From positions 1-22,685 of the forward strand of contig UQTA01000045.1 of NCBI GenBank assembly GCA_900543885.1: 22,685 bases of DNA, read 5' to 3'. The position numbers were made by a program, and so were the translations under genes. Shown piece after piece: positions 1-7,580 of this stretch (positions are counted from its first letter, which is position 1; each line of letters starts with the position of its first letter). This stretch comes from an uncultured Clostridium sp. GTDB taxonomy: Bacteria; Bacillota; Clostridia; Lachnospirales; Lachnospiraceae. The notes below the pieces were generated by a model. The model saw only the letters and a list, made by a program, of their open reading frames with translations, did no database searches and was not told where the DNA came from.

Positions 1-23
1 TGCCGCTATGCTCGCCCACTCAC

Positions 24-70
24 GGATTTTCAAACAAATGCTTATTCTGTAATGCGCGCCGGTGGCTTTC
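24..70 (+). repeat. Intergenic dispersed-type repeat, left copy
   Basis: Positions 46-65 are an exact reverse complement of 22590-22609 near the other end of the window. The similarity continues outward: GGATTTTC at 24-31 matches GAAAATCC at 22623-22630, and CAAATGC follows in both with small differences between. Two diverged copies in inverted orientation, both between genes, fit a dispersed intergenic repeat or small palindromic element. Its function and full boundaries are unknown; similarity weakens before position 24. Confidence 0.6.
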
Positions 71-84
71 TACGCTATCACCTA

Positions 85-112
85 TTTACAAATTAAAAAC
101 GGTGGATATTAG
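85..112 (+). promoter_or_regulatory. Weak candidate promoter for lgt
   Basis: TTTACA at 85-90 and TATTAG at 107-112 are separated by 16 bp. If used, transcription would start near 119 and the whole 112-262 inverted repeat would become the leader of the lgt mRNA. The -10 match is poor, so this is tentative. Confidence 0.25.
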
Positions 113-262
113 TTACAGTTCAGCCTTACATCTTCTTGCCCGCTTGCAGCGGACAAGAAGCTTTGGGCGTCTGCCTTATGAAGATTTAGCGCCAAAAGCA
201 CTTATGAAAACAAGTTTTCAACGTACTTTTGACTCTAAATCTTCGCAAGGCTGAACTGTAAC
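112..262. repeat. Nested inverted-repeat element upstream of lgt
   Basis: A perfect 16-bp inverted repeat (112-127 with 247-262) encloses further stems. One is a two-part hairpin: 132-138 pairs with 154-160, and CCGC 140-143 pairs with GCGG 149-152 around a 5-nt loop. A second is a perfect 10-bp stem (180-189 with 235-244), which itself encloses an imperfect hairpin at about 194-230. The result is a branched, almost fully paired 151-nt fold. It could be a MITE-like or REP-like element or a structured RNA in the lgt leader. No clear target-site duplication flanks it and no U-run follows it, so a terminator is unlikely. Confidence 0.7.
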
Positions 263-290
263 GGGAAATTAACGGAAAGGAATCGTATAT

Positions 291-1178
291 ATGGAATTAA
301 TCACATCCACAGGTGCGGACTTAAGTTTTGTCCACCTTGGGATCACTATAGAGCATTTAAGGAACAGCATCAGTATTTTCGGATTTCGCATTGCATTTTA
401 CGGCATTATCATTGGCTGCGGTATGTTAGCGGGTATGGCGGTGGCTTTCTCAGATGCGAGAAGGCGGGGACAGGATCCGGATCTGTATATGGATTTTGCT
501 TTGTATGGGATCATCTTTTCGATCATCGGTGCCAGGTTGTACTATGTGATCTTTGAATGGGATAATTATAAAAATGATCTGCTGCAGATCTTTAACCTGC
601 GGGCTGGCGGACTGGCCATTTACGGCGGTGTGATCGGTGCAGTCCTGACACTGGTCATTTTTACAAAAGTACGGAAGCAGTCCTTTTTTTCTATGGCAGA
701 CAGTGGTGTTTTAGGACTGATCACCGGCCAGATCATCGGCCGATGGGGCAATTTCTTTAACTGCGAGGCATTTGGCGGATACACGGATAACCTGTTTGCT
801 ATGCGTATCAAAGAAAGTATTGTAAATCCATCCATGATCTCTGCCGGACTGTTAGAACATGAGATCGTGGAAAATGGTGTAAAATACATTCAGGTGCATC
901 CTACATTTTTATATGAATCCTGCTGGAACCTTTGTGTATTAGGTTTTATGTTATGGTACAGGAAAAGAAAGAAGTTTGACGGTGAGATGCTTTGGATCTA
1001 CTTCTTGGGATACGGACTGGGAAGAGTGTGGATCGAAGGGCTGCGCACGGACCAGTTAAAAGTACCGGGAACCACATTTGCGGTTTCCCAGCTGCTTTCA
1101 GCTGTGTTAGTGGGAGCGGCAGTAGGAGTTCTCCATTATAAACACAGCAAATTAAGAAAACAGAAACAGTGTGGATAA
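291..1178 (+). CDS. lgt: Prolipoprotein diacylglyceryl transferase
   Basis: Lgt is an integral membrane enzyme that moves a diacylglyceryl group from phosphatidylglycerol to the lipobox cysteine of prolipoproteins. The 295-residue protein has about seven hydrophobic segments and the family signature GRWGNFFNCEAFG (residues 150-162; Arg151 and Asn154 match the essential Arg and Asn of Escherichia coli Lgt). HPTFLYES and the late GLGRVWIEGLRTDQL motif follow. Where E. coli has the reported essential His103 (HGG), this protein reads IYGG with Tyr111. GGAAAGG at 274-280 gives a plausible ribosome site for the ATG at 291. It stands alone, closed by a terminator and separated from the dcw operon. 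One likely substrate, a lipoprotein nuclease, is encoded at 21350-22420. Confidence 0.97.
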   Translation: MELITSTGADLSFVHLGITIEHLRNSISIFGFRIAFYGIIIGCGMLAGMAVAFSDARRRGQDPDLYMDFALYGIIFSIIGARLYYVIFEWDNYKNDLLQIFNLRAGGLAIYGGVIGAVLTLVIFTKVRKQSFFSMADSGVLGLITGQIIGRWGNFFNCEAFGGYTDNLFAMRIKESIVNPSMISAGLLEHEIVENGVKYIQVHPTFLYESCWNLCVLGFMLWYRKRKKFDGEMLWIYFLGYGLGRVWIEGLRTDQLKVPGTTFAVSQLLSAVLVGAAVGVLHYKHSKLRKQKQCG

Positions 1179-1199
1179 TTCAAATATCATCGAAAACAC

Positions 1200-1239
1200 A
1201 AAAGAGACTGTAGATCGTAAGGTTTACAGTCTCTTTTTT
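1200..1239 (+). terminator. Rho-independent terminator after lgt
   Basis: A perfect 13-bp stem (1200-1212 with 1225-1237) around a 12-nt loop runs into a T-tract at 1234-1239. It separates lgt from the mraZ promoter. Confidence 0.93.
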
Positions 1240-1281
1240 GCCCCCAGCCAGGTGTTTTTGAAAGAAAAACGTAAAAAATCC

Positions 1282-1310
1282 TTGTCATTTCCCAGTTTCT
1301 GTACTATTAT
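1282..1310 (+). promoter_or_regulatory. Sigma-A-type promoter of the dcw operon
   Basis: TTGTCA (1282-1287) and TATTAT (1305-1310) are 17 bp apart, placing the start near 1317. It lies just after the lgt terminator and just before the MraZ-type boxes, so it is the likely main promoter for mraZ and the genes that follow. Confidence 0.75.
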
Positions 1311-1320
1311 AAACATACAA

Positions 1321-1374
1321 GTGGTAGAAAGTGGTGCAAAGTGGTAGAGGATGGTTGTTGCGTGGATGAAGTGG
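1321..1374 (+). promoter_or_regulatory. Array of MraZ-type operator boxes
   Basis: GTGG starts at 1321, 1331 and 1341; TGG keeps the same phase at 1352 and 1372, and one further unit is shifted by 1 bp at 1363. The result is about six units with a 10-bp period, two of them in the context AAAGTGG. MraZ is known to bind short G-rich direct repeats with 10-bp period ahead of its own gene (TGGG-type in E. coli and Bacillus, AAAGTG-type in Mollicutes). The array is downstream of the predicted start site, so binding would be expected to block transcription. Binding itself is inferred. Confidence 0.75.
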
Positions 1375-1436
1375 AGGTTTAAGGAGCCTCCATTTGCATC
1401 CCGCCTTGCCATGCAATGTACAAGCAGGTGATAGCT

Positions 1437-1862
1437 ATGTTCATGGGTGAATACAATCATACAGTAGATGCGAAGGGGCGCCTGATCGTTCCTTCCAGGT
1501 TCAGAGAGCAGTTAGGAGACGAATTCGTGATAACGAAGGGATTAGATAACTGCCTTTTTGTGTATGATAATTCTGAATGGACCGCATTAGAAGAAAAACT
1601 TCGTGCATTACCGATCACCAATACAGCAGGACGTAAGTTTTCACGTTTCCTGTTGGGAAGTGCTGCTACTTGTGAAGTAGACAAGCAGGGACGTATCCTT
1701 CTTCCGGCAGTTTTAAGAGAATTTGCAGGAATTGAGAAAGACGCAGTGCTTGTGGGCGTTGGCAGCCGCATTGAAATCTGGAATAAAGATAAATGGGCGC
1801 AGGCCAATACCTTTGATGATATGGAAGAAATTGCAGAACATATGGAAGGCTTGGGTATTTGA
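1437..1862 (+). CDS. mraZ: Transcriptional regulator MraZ
   Basis: MraZ is a DNA-binding protein that controls the dcw operon. The sequence shows two SpoVT/AbrB-like repeats: GEYNHTVDAKGRLIVPSRFR near the N terminus and the second repeat CEVDKQGRILLPAVLREFAG, the usual MraZ pattern. The start at 1437 (MFMGEYNHTVD) gives 141 residues, the normal family length, with AGGTG at 1426-1430 as ribosome site. The in-frame ATG at 1416 would add seven residues not typical of the family and has no ribosome site. It is the first gene after the promoter and box array, and its stop overlaps the rsmH start (TGATG). Confidence 0.95.
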   Translation: MFMGEYNHTVDAKGRLIVPSRFREQLGDEFVITKGLDNCLFVYDNSEWTALEEKLRALPITNTAGRKFSRFLLGSAATCEVDKQGRILLPAVLREFAGIEKDAVLVGVGSRIEIWNKDKWAQANTFDDMEEIAEHMEGLGI

Positions 1863-2815
1863 TGGAGGAACATGGATTTGTACATAAGTCTGTACTGCTG
1901 TATGAGACAGTAGGCAGCCTGAATATAAAGCCGGGCGGCATCTATGTAGACGGCACCTTAGGCGGCGGCGGACATGCCTATGAGGTATGTAAGCGGTTAG
2001 GCGGCGGACGGCTCATTGGGATTGACCAGGATGCAGATGCCATCCGTGCAGCAGGAGAGAGACTGGCTCCTTTTAAAGATAAGGTGACCATTGTCAGAAG
2101 CAATTACCAGAATATTGAAAATGTATTAAAAGAGTTAGAGATAGAAAAAGTGGACGGTATTTATCTGGATCTGGGGGTTTCCTCTTATCAGCTGGATACA
2201 GCGTCCAGAGGATTTACCTACAGGGAAGACGCTCCTCTTGATATGCGTATGGATCAGAGGAATCCTACCACAGCGGCTGATATTGTAAACGGCTACAGTG
2301 AAATGGAACTGTTTCATATTATCAGGGACTATGGAGAAGATAATTTCGCAAAAAATATTGCAAAGCACATTGTAAAGGCAAGAGAGCAAAAGCCTATTGA
2401 AACCACAGGTGAGCTTTCTGAGATTATAAAAGCAGCGATCCCTGCAAAGGTACGGGCTACAGGAGGCCATCCTGCAAAACGTACTTTCCAGGCCATCCGT
2501 ATTGAATTAAATCACGAACTGGATGTGCTGGAAAATTCTATTGATACTATGATACGTCTTTTAAATCCGGAAGGCAGACTTAGCATCATTACCTTCCATT
2601 CATTAGAAGACCGGATTGTAAAAACAAGATTTCGTACCAATGAAAATCCATGTATCTGTCCGCCGGACTTTCCGGTGTGCGTATGTGGAAGGAAGAGTAT
2701 GGGCAAAGTAATCACACGCAAGCCGATCCTTCCGTCAAAAGAGGAACTGGAGGAGAACAGCCGTTCAAAGAGCGCGAAGCTTCGTGTGTTTGAACGTGCA
2801 GGAAAGGAGGAATAA
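1862..2815 (+). CDS. rsmH: 16S rRNA (cytosine1402-N4)-methyltransferase RsmH (MraW)
   Basis: This SAM-dependent enzyme methylates N4 of C1402 in 16S rRNA and is nearly always encoded beside mraZ. Visible motifs are HKSVLLYETV, the SAM-binding DGTLGGGGH, GIDQDADA, DLGVSS, DMRMD, FQAIRIELNHEL and ITFHSLEDRIVK. A cluster of cysteines (CICPPDFPVCVCG) lies near the C terminus. The ATG at 1862 shares its A with the mraZ TGA, indicating translational coupling; GGAAGG at 1844-1849 is the likely ribosome site. A TTG three bases earlier is possible but less likely. Length, 317 residues, is normal. Confidence 0.96.
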   Translation: MEEHGFVHKSVLLYETVGSLNIKPGGIYVDGTLGGGGHAYEVCKRLGGGRLIGIDQDADAIRAAGERLAPFKDKVTIVRSNYQNIENVLKELEIEKVDGIYLDLGVSSYQLDTASRGFTYREDAPLDMRMDQRNPTTAADIVNGYSEMELFHIIRDYGEDNFAKNIAKHIVKAREQKPIETTGELSEIIKAAIPAKVRATGGHPAKRTFQAIRIELNHELDVLENSIDTMIRLLNPEGRLSIITFHSLEDRIVKTRFRTNENPCICPPDFPVCVCGRKSMGKVITRKPILPSKEELEENSRSKSAKLRVFERAGKEE

Positions 2816-2818
2816 GGT

Positions 2819-3283
2819 ATGGCTTCTTACATTCATGGCTCAGCGGCTCCAAAACTGGATCCTTCTGAGAGAGAAGAACAGCTAAGAAGAAGACGGCAGC
2901 AGGATATAGGAAAAAATGTTAAGAAACATCATCGTATCCGCAGAAACCAGGAACGGGCCATGTATATGGATCTTCCCTATGTTATCTTGCTGACATTAGC
3001 TTCCATCTGTACCTTATACCTTTGTGTGAATTACCTTCATCTTCAGTCTGACATTACAGCCCGGATGCACAATATCGAGGCGATGGAAGAAAAACTGGAG
3101 AAGATGCGTACAGAAAATGATGCCTTAGAGACCAGTATTAATACCAGTATCGACTTAAATGAGATTTATGAGATTGCAACAAAGGAACTGGGTATGGTTT
3201 ATGCAAAAAAAGACCAGGTTCTCTTATATGACAAGACGGAAAGTGAGTACGTAAGGCAATATGAAGACATCCCGGAACGCTAG
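2819..3283 (+). CDS. ftsL: FtsL-like bitopic division protein
   Basis: This is a 154-residue bitopic membrane protein in the position FtsL always holds between rsmH and the PBP genes. A basic cytoplasmic segment of about 50 residues rich in Arg and Lys precedes a single membrane helix (about residues 53-72, YVILLTLASICTLYLCV). An extracytoplasmic coiled coil follows (about 75-108, HNIEAMEEKLEKMRTEND), then a region resembling the septum-initiator fold. FtsL is known to form a complex with DivIB and DivIC that activates septal FtsW and PBP. AGGAGG just upstream supports the ATG at 2819. It overlaps the next gene by 23 bp. Sequence identity in this family is low, so assignment rests on topology and position. 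Confidence 0.85.
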   Translation: MASYIHGSAAPKLDPSEREEQLRRRRQQDIGKNVKKHHRIRRNQERAMYMDLPYVILLTLASICTLYLCVNYLHLQSDITARMHNIEAMEEKLEKMRTENDALETSINTSIDLNEIYEIATKELGMVYAKKDQVLLYDKTESEYVRQYEDIPER

Positions 3284-5663
3284 GAACAATGCTGGACAGG
3301 GAGTTCATTCCGGCAAACGCAAAAATAAAGATAATATATTCAGGCGAAGAACATTTGCCAAATACATGCAGGTAAAGCTGGCGATCACCGTTATTCTGAT
3401 ATCGCTGGCTTTGTTTGCGCTTGTTTTTGTTTTATACCGTATTGTAAATGAAAACAGTGAACGATACAACAAAATTGTATTATCTCAGAGACAGCAGGAA
3501 TATGCCAGCAGGACGATCCCTTACAGACGTGGGGATATTGTAGATCGTAATGGCACCTATCTGGCTACCAGTGAAAAGGTATATAATCTGATCCTTGATC
3601 CAAGTCAGATCATGGATAAGCCGGAGTATTATCTGGAGCCAACGATCCAGGCATTGGTAGATGTATTTGGTTTTGACGCAAATGAGCTTCGCGGTTTAAT
3701 TCAAGAGCGGCCAAAGCGTGCTTATCTGCGCTATAAAAATGGCAGACAGCTTTCTTATGATCAAAAAAGCCAGTTTGAAGAGACTGAAAAAGAAAGAAAT
3801 GCTGCTTACAGAAAAAGTGATGATGACAATCAGGCTCGTTTCCGCGTAACAGGTGTTTGGTTTGAGGATGAGTATCGGAGAATTTATCCATATGATTCCA
3901 CTGCCTGCAATGTGATCGGTTTTGCAAGCGGAGACGGAAGCAGCGGTACTGGCGGTATTGAACAGTATTACAATGACAGTCTTATTGGTGTAAACGGAAG
4001 AGAGTATGGATATCTGGACGAAGATGCTAATCTGGAAGGTGTGGTTAAATCCGCAGTGAATGGAAAGACTATTGTTTCCACCATTGATGTAAATGTGCAG
4101 AATATCCTTCAGAAATATATTGATGAGTGGCAGACCAGCGTAGGAAGCCATGTGACGGCAGCTATTGCCATGAACCCAAACAATGGAGAAGTTTTGGGAA
4201 TGGCTACCAGCAATAAGTTTAACTTAAATGATCCCCGAAATACAGATGGATTTTCGGAAGAAGAGCTTCTTGCCCTGGGTAAAAAAGAAGCTGTGGCTGT
4301 TTATCATAGAGAAAATCCGGATCAGACGATCACGGAAGACCAGGCTCTGGATCATTATTCCAGAGAAGATGTTATTTCTTATGGCAAACAGGTGGCATGG
4401 AACCAGCTGTGGAGAAACTTCTGTGTCAGCGATACTTATGAGCCCGGATCACCGTCTAAGATCCTGACCGTTGCAGCAGGCTTAGAAGAGGGTGTTTTAA
4501 AGGGAAATGAATACTTTGACTGCGGCGGATACCTTCATGTGGGTGACTGGGATATTAAGTGTACCGCATACAGAAGAGGCGGACATGGTTCTTTGAGCCT
4601 GACGGAATCCATTATGCAGTCCTGCAACGTGGCAATGATGCGTATCGGTGCCATGATGGGGCGGGATGTATTTGCAAAATACCAGGCTATGTTTGGCATG
4701 GGACAGAAAACGGGTATTGACCTTCCTGGTGAGGCAGATGCAGCAGGTTTGGTTTATCCTGCTGATAAAATGGGTCCTACAGAACTTGCGACCAATGCTT
4801 TTGGCCAGAACTACAACTGTACTATGATACAGATGGCAGCAGCCCTCTGTTCTGTGATCAATGGCGGTTCTTATTATGAACCACATGTGGTACGTCAGAT
4901 TTTAAATGAACAGGGCTCTGTAGTAGAGACCAAGGATCCTGTTCTGGTGCGTGAAACTGTATCTCAGTCTACAGCAGACTTCTTAAAAGAAGCCATGTTC
5001 CAGACCGTTGAAAATGGTACCGGCGGAGCAGCGAAAGTAGCTGGTTACCAGGTAGGCGGCAAGACGGGTACAGCGGAAAAACAGCCCCGTTCTGCAAAGA
5101 ATTATCTTGTATCTTTTGCAGGTTTTGCGCCTGTAGACGATCCGCAGCTGTTTGTTTATGTAGTAGTAGATGTACCTGATTTCCCGCCAGGCGATCAGCA
5201 GGCACACAGTTCCTTTGCCAGCAATATTTTTGCTAAGATCATGTCAGAAGCACTTCCCTATCTGAATGTATTCCCGGACGGTGATCTTCCGGAGGAAAGC
5301 CAGGATCCAAATGGACAGACTCCTTCTGAAGGTATTAATACACCTGTATCTGAGGATGGAGCAAATGGAGAAAATGGCGAAACACAGCCAGAAGAAACTA
5401 CAAAAGTTTATGAAACGGATGAATATGTGGATATAGACGGTGGAAGCGGTATCCCTGATGCAGTACCGGCAAATGCAGATGGTACGGAGGAATCGTCTGC
5501 CCAGGTAACTTTCCCTAATGCAGGAGAAGCTACCGTACCGGCTCAGACGGATCCTGAGGAAAGCGCATCCGATGAATCTTCTGAGGGTGCAGCTGCTGAA
5601 ACCGAAAGTACGGAAAATACCCAGGATCAGGATCCAACACAAACCCAGCCGCCTGGAGTATAA
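3261..5663 (+). CDS. Class B penicillin-binding protein (FtsI/PBP2B/SpoVD family) with acidic C-terminal tail
   Basis: This is a septal-type DD-transpeptidase. A basic cytoplasmic tail of about 38 residues and one membrane helix (about 39-62) lead into the PBP dimerisation domain (TIPYRRGDIVDRNGTYLA) and the transpeptidase domain. Active-site motifs are SPSK (nucleophile Ser397, Lys400), SCN (454-456) and KTGT (from Lys601). SPSK is an uncommon form of the SxxK motif, usually STFK-like. After about residue 671 comes a 129-residue Glu/Asp/Ser/Thr/Pro-rich, apparently disordered tail in place of the PASTA domains of Bacillus SpoVD. The start at 3261 lies inside ftsL, with a weak AAGG ribosome site, suggesting coupled translation. 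Together with the next gene it resembles the Bacillus pbpB-spoVD pair; which one is vegetative is not decided by sequence. Confidence 0.93.
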   Translation: MKTSRNARNNAGQGVHSGKRKNKDNIFRRRTFAKYMQVKLAITVILISLALFALVFVLYRIVNENSERYNKIVLSQRQQEYASRTIPYRRGDIVDRNGTYLATSEKVYNLILDPSQIMDKPEYYLEPTIQALVDVFGFDANELRGLIQERPKRAYLRYKNGRQLSYDQKSQFEETEKERNAAYRKSDDDNQARFRVTGVWFEDEYRRIYPYDSTACNVIGFASGDGSSGTGGIEQYYNDSLIGVNGREYGYLDEDANLEGVVKSAVNGKTIVSTIDVNVQNILQKYIDEWQTSVGSHVTAAIAMNPNNGEVLGMATSNKFNLNDPRNTDGFSEEELLALGKKEAVAVYHRENPDQTITEDQALDHYSREDVISYGKQVAWNQLWRNFCVSDTYEPGSPSKILTVAAGLEEGVLKGNEYFDCGGYLHVGDWDIKCTAYRRGGHGSLSLTESIMQSCNVAMMRIGAMMGRDVFAKYQAMFGMGQKTGIDLPGEADAAGLVYPADKMGPTELATNAFGQNYNCTMIQMAAALCSVINGGSYYEPHVVRQILNEQGSVVETKDPVLVRETVSQSTADFLKEAMFQTVENGTGGAAKVAGYQVGGKTGTAEKQPRSAKNYLVSFAGFAPVDDPQLFVYVVVDVPDFPPGDQQAHSSFASNIFAKIMSEALPYLNVFPDGDLPEESQDPNGQTPSEGINTPVSEDGANGENGETQPEETTKVYETDEYVDIDGGSGIPDAVPANADGTEESSAQVTFPNAGEATVPAQTDPEESASDESSEGAAAETESTENTQDQDPTQTQPPGV

Positions 5664-5745
5664 CAGAAGGAAGGTCTGTAAAACAGACGAATAAAAGAAA
5701 GAAAAACGCCGTATATATTTAGGAAAACAGTGAAAAGAGGCTGTT

Positions 5746-7515
5746 ATGGATATAAAAGGCGAAAATCTTACAAAACACAGAAAAAATATAGCCGTCCTAT
5801 GGCTTCTCATTGCGATCGCAGTGACAGGGCTTTTAGGGCGGCTTGCTTTTCTTATGATTTTAAGATCGGAACATTACAGCCAGATGGCTTTAGAACTGCA
5901 TCAGCGTGAACGGTCCATTAAAGCTGCCAGGGGGAGGATATTAGACGTTAAAGGAAATGTGATCGCAGATAACCGGACGGTATGTACGGTTTCTGTTATT
6001 TATAATCAGGTAAAAGACAGAGAAAAAGTGATAGAGGAATTAAGCTCACTTTTAGAGATCGACCTGGAAACAGTAAGAAAGATAGTAGAAAAACGTATCG
6101 TACGGGAGATCATTAAGACGAATGTAGATAAAGAAACAGGAGATGCTGTCAGACGATTGAAACTGCCAGGCGTAAAGGTGGATGAGGATTATAAACGGTA
6201 TTATCCCTATGGAAGCCTGGCATCCAAGGTTTTAGGCTTTACAGGAGGGGATAATCAGGGAGTCATAGGACTGGAAGTGGAATATGACGATTATTTAAAA
6301 GGTATCAACGGAAAGATACTGACCATGACTGATGCAAGGGGAGTGGAAATGGAAAATGGGGCAGAAGACAGACTGGAGCCGGTGGCGGGAAATGATCTGC
6401 GCCTTACACTGGATATGGAAATACAGCAGTATGCTCAGCAGCTGGCTTATCAGACTTTAGAGAAGAAAAATGCGAAAAAAGTGTCGATCATTGTGATGAA
6501 CCCGCAGACAGGTGGGATTTATGCAATGGTCAATGTACAGGAATTTGACTTAAATGACCCTTTTACCCCGGCCCAGCACTTAAGAAGTGAGGTTTTACAG
6601 AAAGAGGCGGCAGCGAGACCGGCTGGAATAAAACAGCAGGAACTTTTAAATGCTATGTGGCGCAATACCTGCATCAATGATACTTATGAACCAGGCTCTA
6701 CTTTTAAAATTATCACAGCGGCTGCAGGACTGGAAGAGGGGGTAGTAAAGCTGACAGATCATTTCAGCTGTCCCGGCTTTCGGGTGGTGGAAGACCGGCG
6801 GATCCGCTGCCACAAGGCGGGAGGACATGGAGCAGAGACTTTTTTGCAGGGAGTAATGAATTCCTGTAATCCGGTGTTTATTGATGTGGGGCAGAGACTG
6901 GGAAGAGATGCTTATTATAAATATTTTATCCAGTTTGGATTAAAGGGAAAAACCGGGATCGACCTGCCGGGAGAAGCGTCAACCATTATGCATAAAAAAG
7001 AGAATATCGGGCCGGTGGAGCTTGCCACGATTTCCTTTGGACAGTCGTTTCAGATCACACCCATCCAGCTGATCACTACGGCAGCATCTATTATTAATGG
7101 AGGGAGAAGGGTAACACCTCATTTTGCGGCTGGAACGGTAAGCCAGGATGGAGAAGAATATAAGGCATTTTCTTATCCGGAAGGAAAAAGGATCCTGTCG
7201 GAAGAGACCAGTGCTGTAATGCGTTATGTATTAGAGAAGGTGGTGGCAGAAGGAAGCGGCAGAAAAGCAGCAGTTGAAGGCTTTTCCATTGGAGGAAAAA
7301 CTGCTACTTCAGAGAAACTGCCAAGAAGCAGAAAGAAATATATATCTTCTTTTTTAGGCTTTGCACCGGCAGAGAATCCACAGGTTATTGCGCTGATTAC
7401 TATTGATGAACCAGAAGGGATCTATTATGGAGGTACCATTGCAGCTCCGGTGATCGGGACTCTGTTTGAAAATATCCTTCCTTACTTAGAGGACAGAGAA
7501 AAACCTTTAAGTTGA
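5746..7515 (+). CDS. Second class B penicillin-binding protein (SpoVD/PBP2B-like), KTG motif altered to KTA
   Basis: A 589-residue class B PBP, tandem paralogue of the gene before it. One N-terminal membrane helix (about residues 15-38), the dimerisation domain (RSIKAARGRILDVKG) and a transpeptidase domain with STFK (Ser318, Lys321) and SCN (373-375) are clear. The third motif reads KTATSEK (Lys518-Thr519-Ala520) instead of KTG. There is no PASTA domain and no acidic tail. AAGAGG at 5735-5740 supports the ATG at 5746. An 82-bp gap separates the two PBPs, with a small hairpin (GTCTGT...ACAGAC) lacking a U-run. By position it could be the sporulation-specific SpoVD counterpart, but that is inference. 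The mraY promoter overlaps its stop codon. Confidence 0.92.
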   Translation: MDIKGENLTKHRKNIAVLWLLIAIAVTGLLGRLAFLMILRSEHYSQMALELHQRERSIKAARGRILDVKGNVIADNRTVCTVSVIYNQVKDREKVIEELSSLLEIDLETVRKIVEKRIVREIIKTNVDKETGDAVRRLKLPGVKVDEDYKRYYPYGSLASKVLGFTGGDNQGVIGLEVEYDDYLKGINGKILTMTDARGVEMENGAEDRLEPVAGNDLRLTLDMEIQQYAQQLAYQTLEKKNAKKVSIIVMNPQTGGIYAMVNVQEFDLNDPFTPAQHLRSEVLQKEAAARPAGIKQQELLNAMWRNTCINDTYEPGSTFKIITAAAGLEEGVVKLTDHFSCPGFRVVEDRRIRCHKAGGHGAETFLQGVMNSCNPVFIDVGQRLGRDAYYKYFIQFGLKGKTGIDLPGEASTIMHKKENIGPVELATISFGQSFQITPIQLITTAASIINGGRRVTPHFAAGTVSQDGEEYKAFSYPEGKRILSEETSAVMRYVLEKVVAEGSGRKAAVEGFSIGGKTATSEKLPRSRKKYISSFLGFAPAENPQVIALITIDEPEGIYYGGTIAAPVIGTLFENILPYLEDREKPLS

Positions 7516-7540
7516 TTATTCTGAAAAAAAGACGTATACT
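7512..7540 (+). promoter_or_regulatory. Internal sigma-A-type promoter before mraY
   Basis: TTGATT (7512-7517) and TATACT (7535-7540) are exactly 17 bp apart. The -35 hexamer overlaps the stop codon of the preceding PBP. It would let mraY and the genes after it be transcribed independently of mraZ control. Confidence 0.7.
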
Positions 7541-7580
7541 AATTACCAAATAAGACATACATATGAGATTGAGGTGCTTT

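Noticed and set aside
1..290. CRISPR array or tRNA in the left intergenic region
   Set aside because: There are no regularly spaced direct repeats and no cloverleaf with tRNA consensus arms; the pairing is that of nested inverted repeats.
5244..5810. 188-codon minus-strand open frame opposite the end of the first PBP
   Set aside because: Its composition (Phe, Arg, Ile, Cys rich) is what the complement of the acidic Glu/Asp/Ser tail would give; no ribosome site or family motif.
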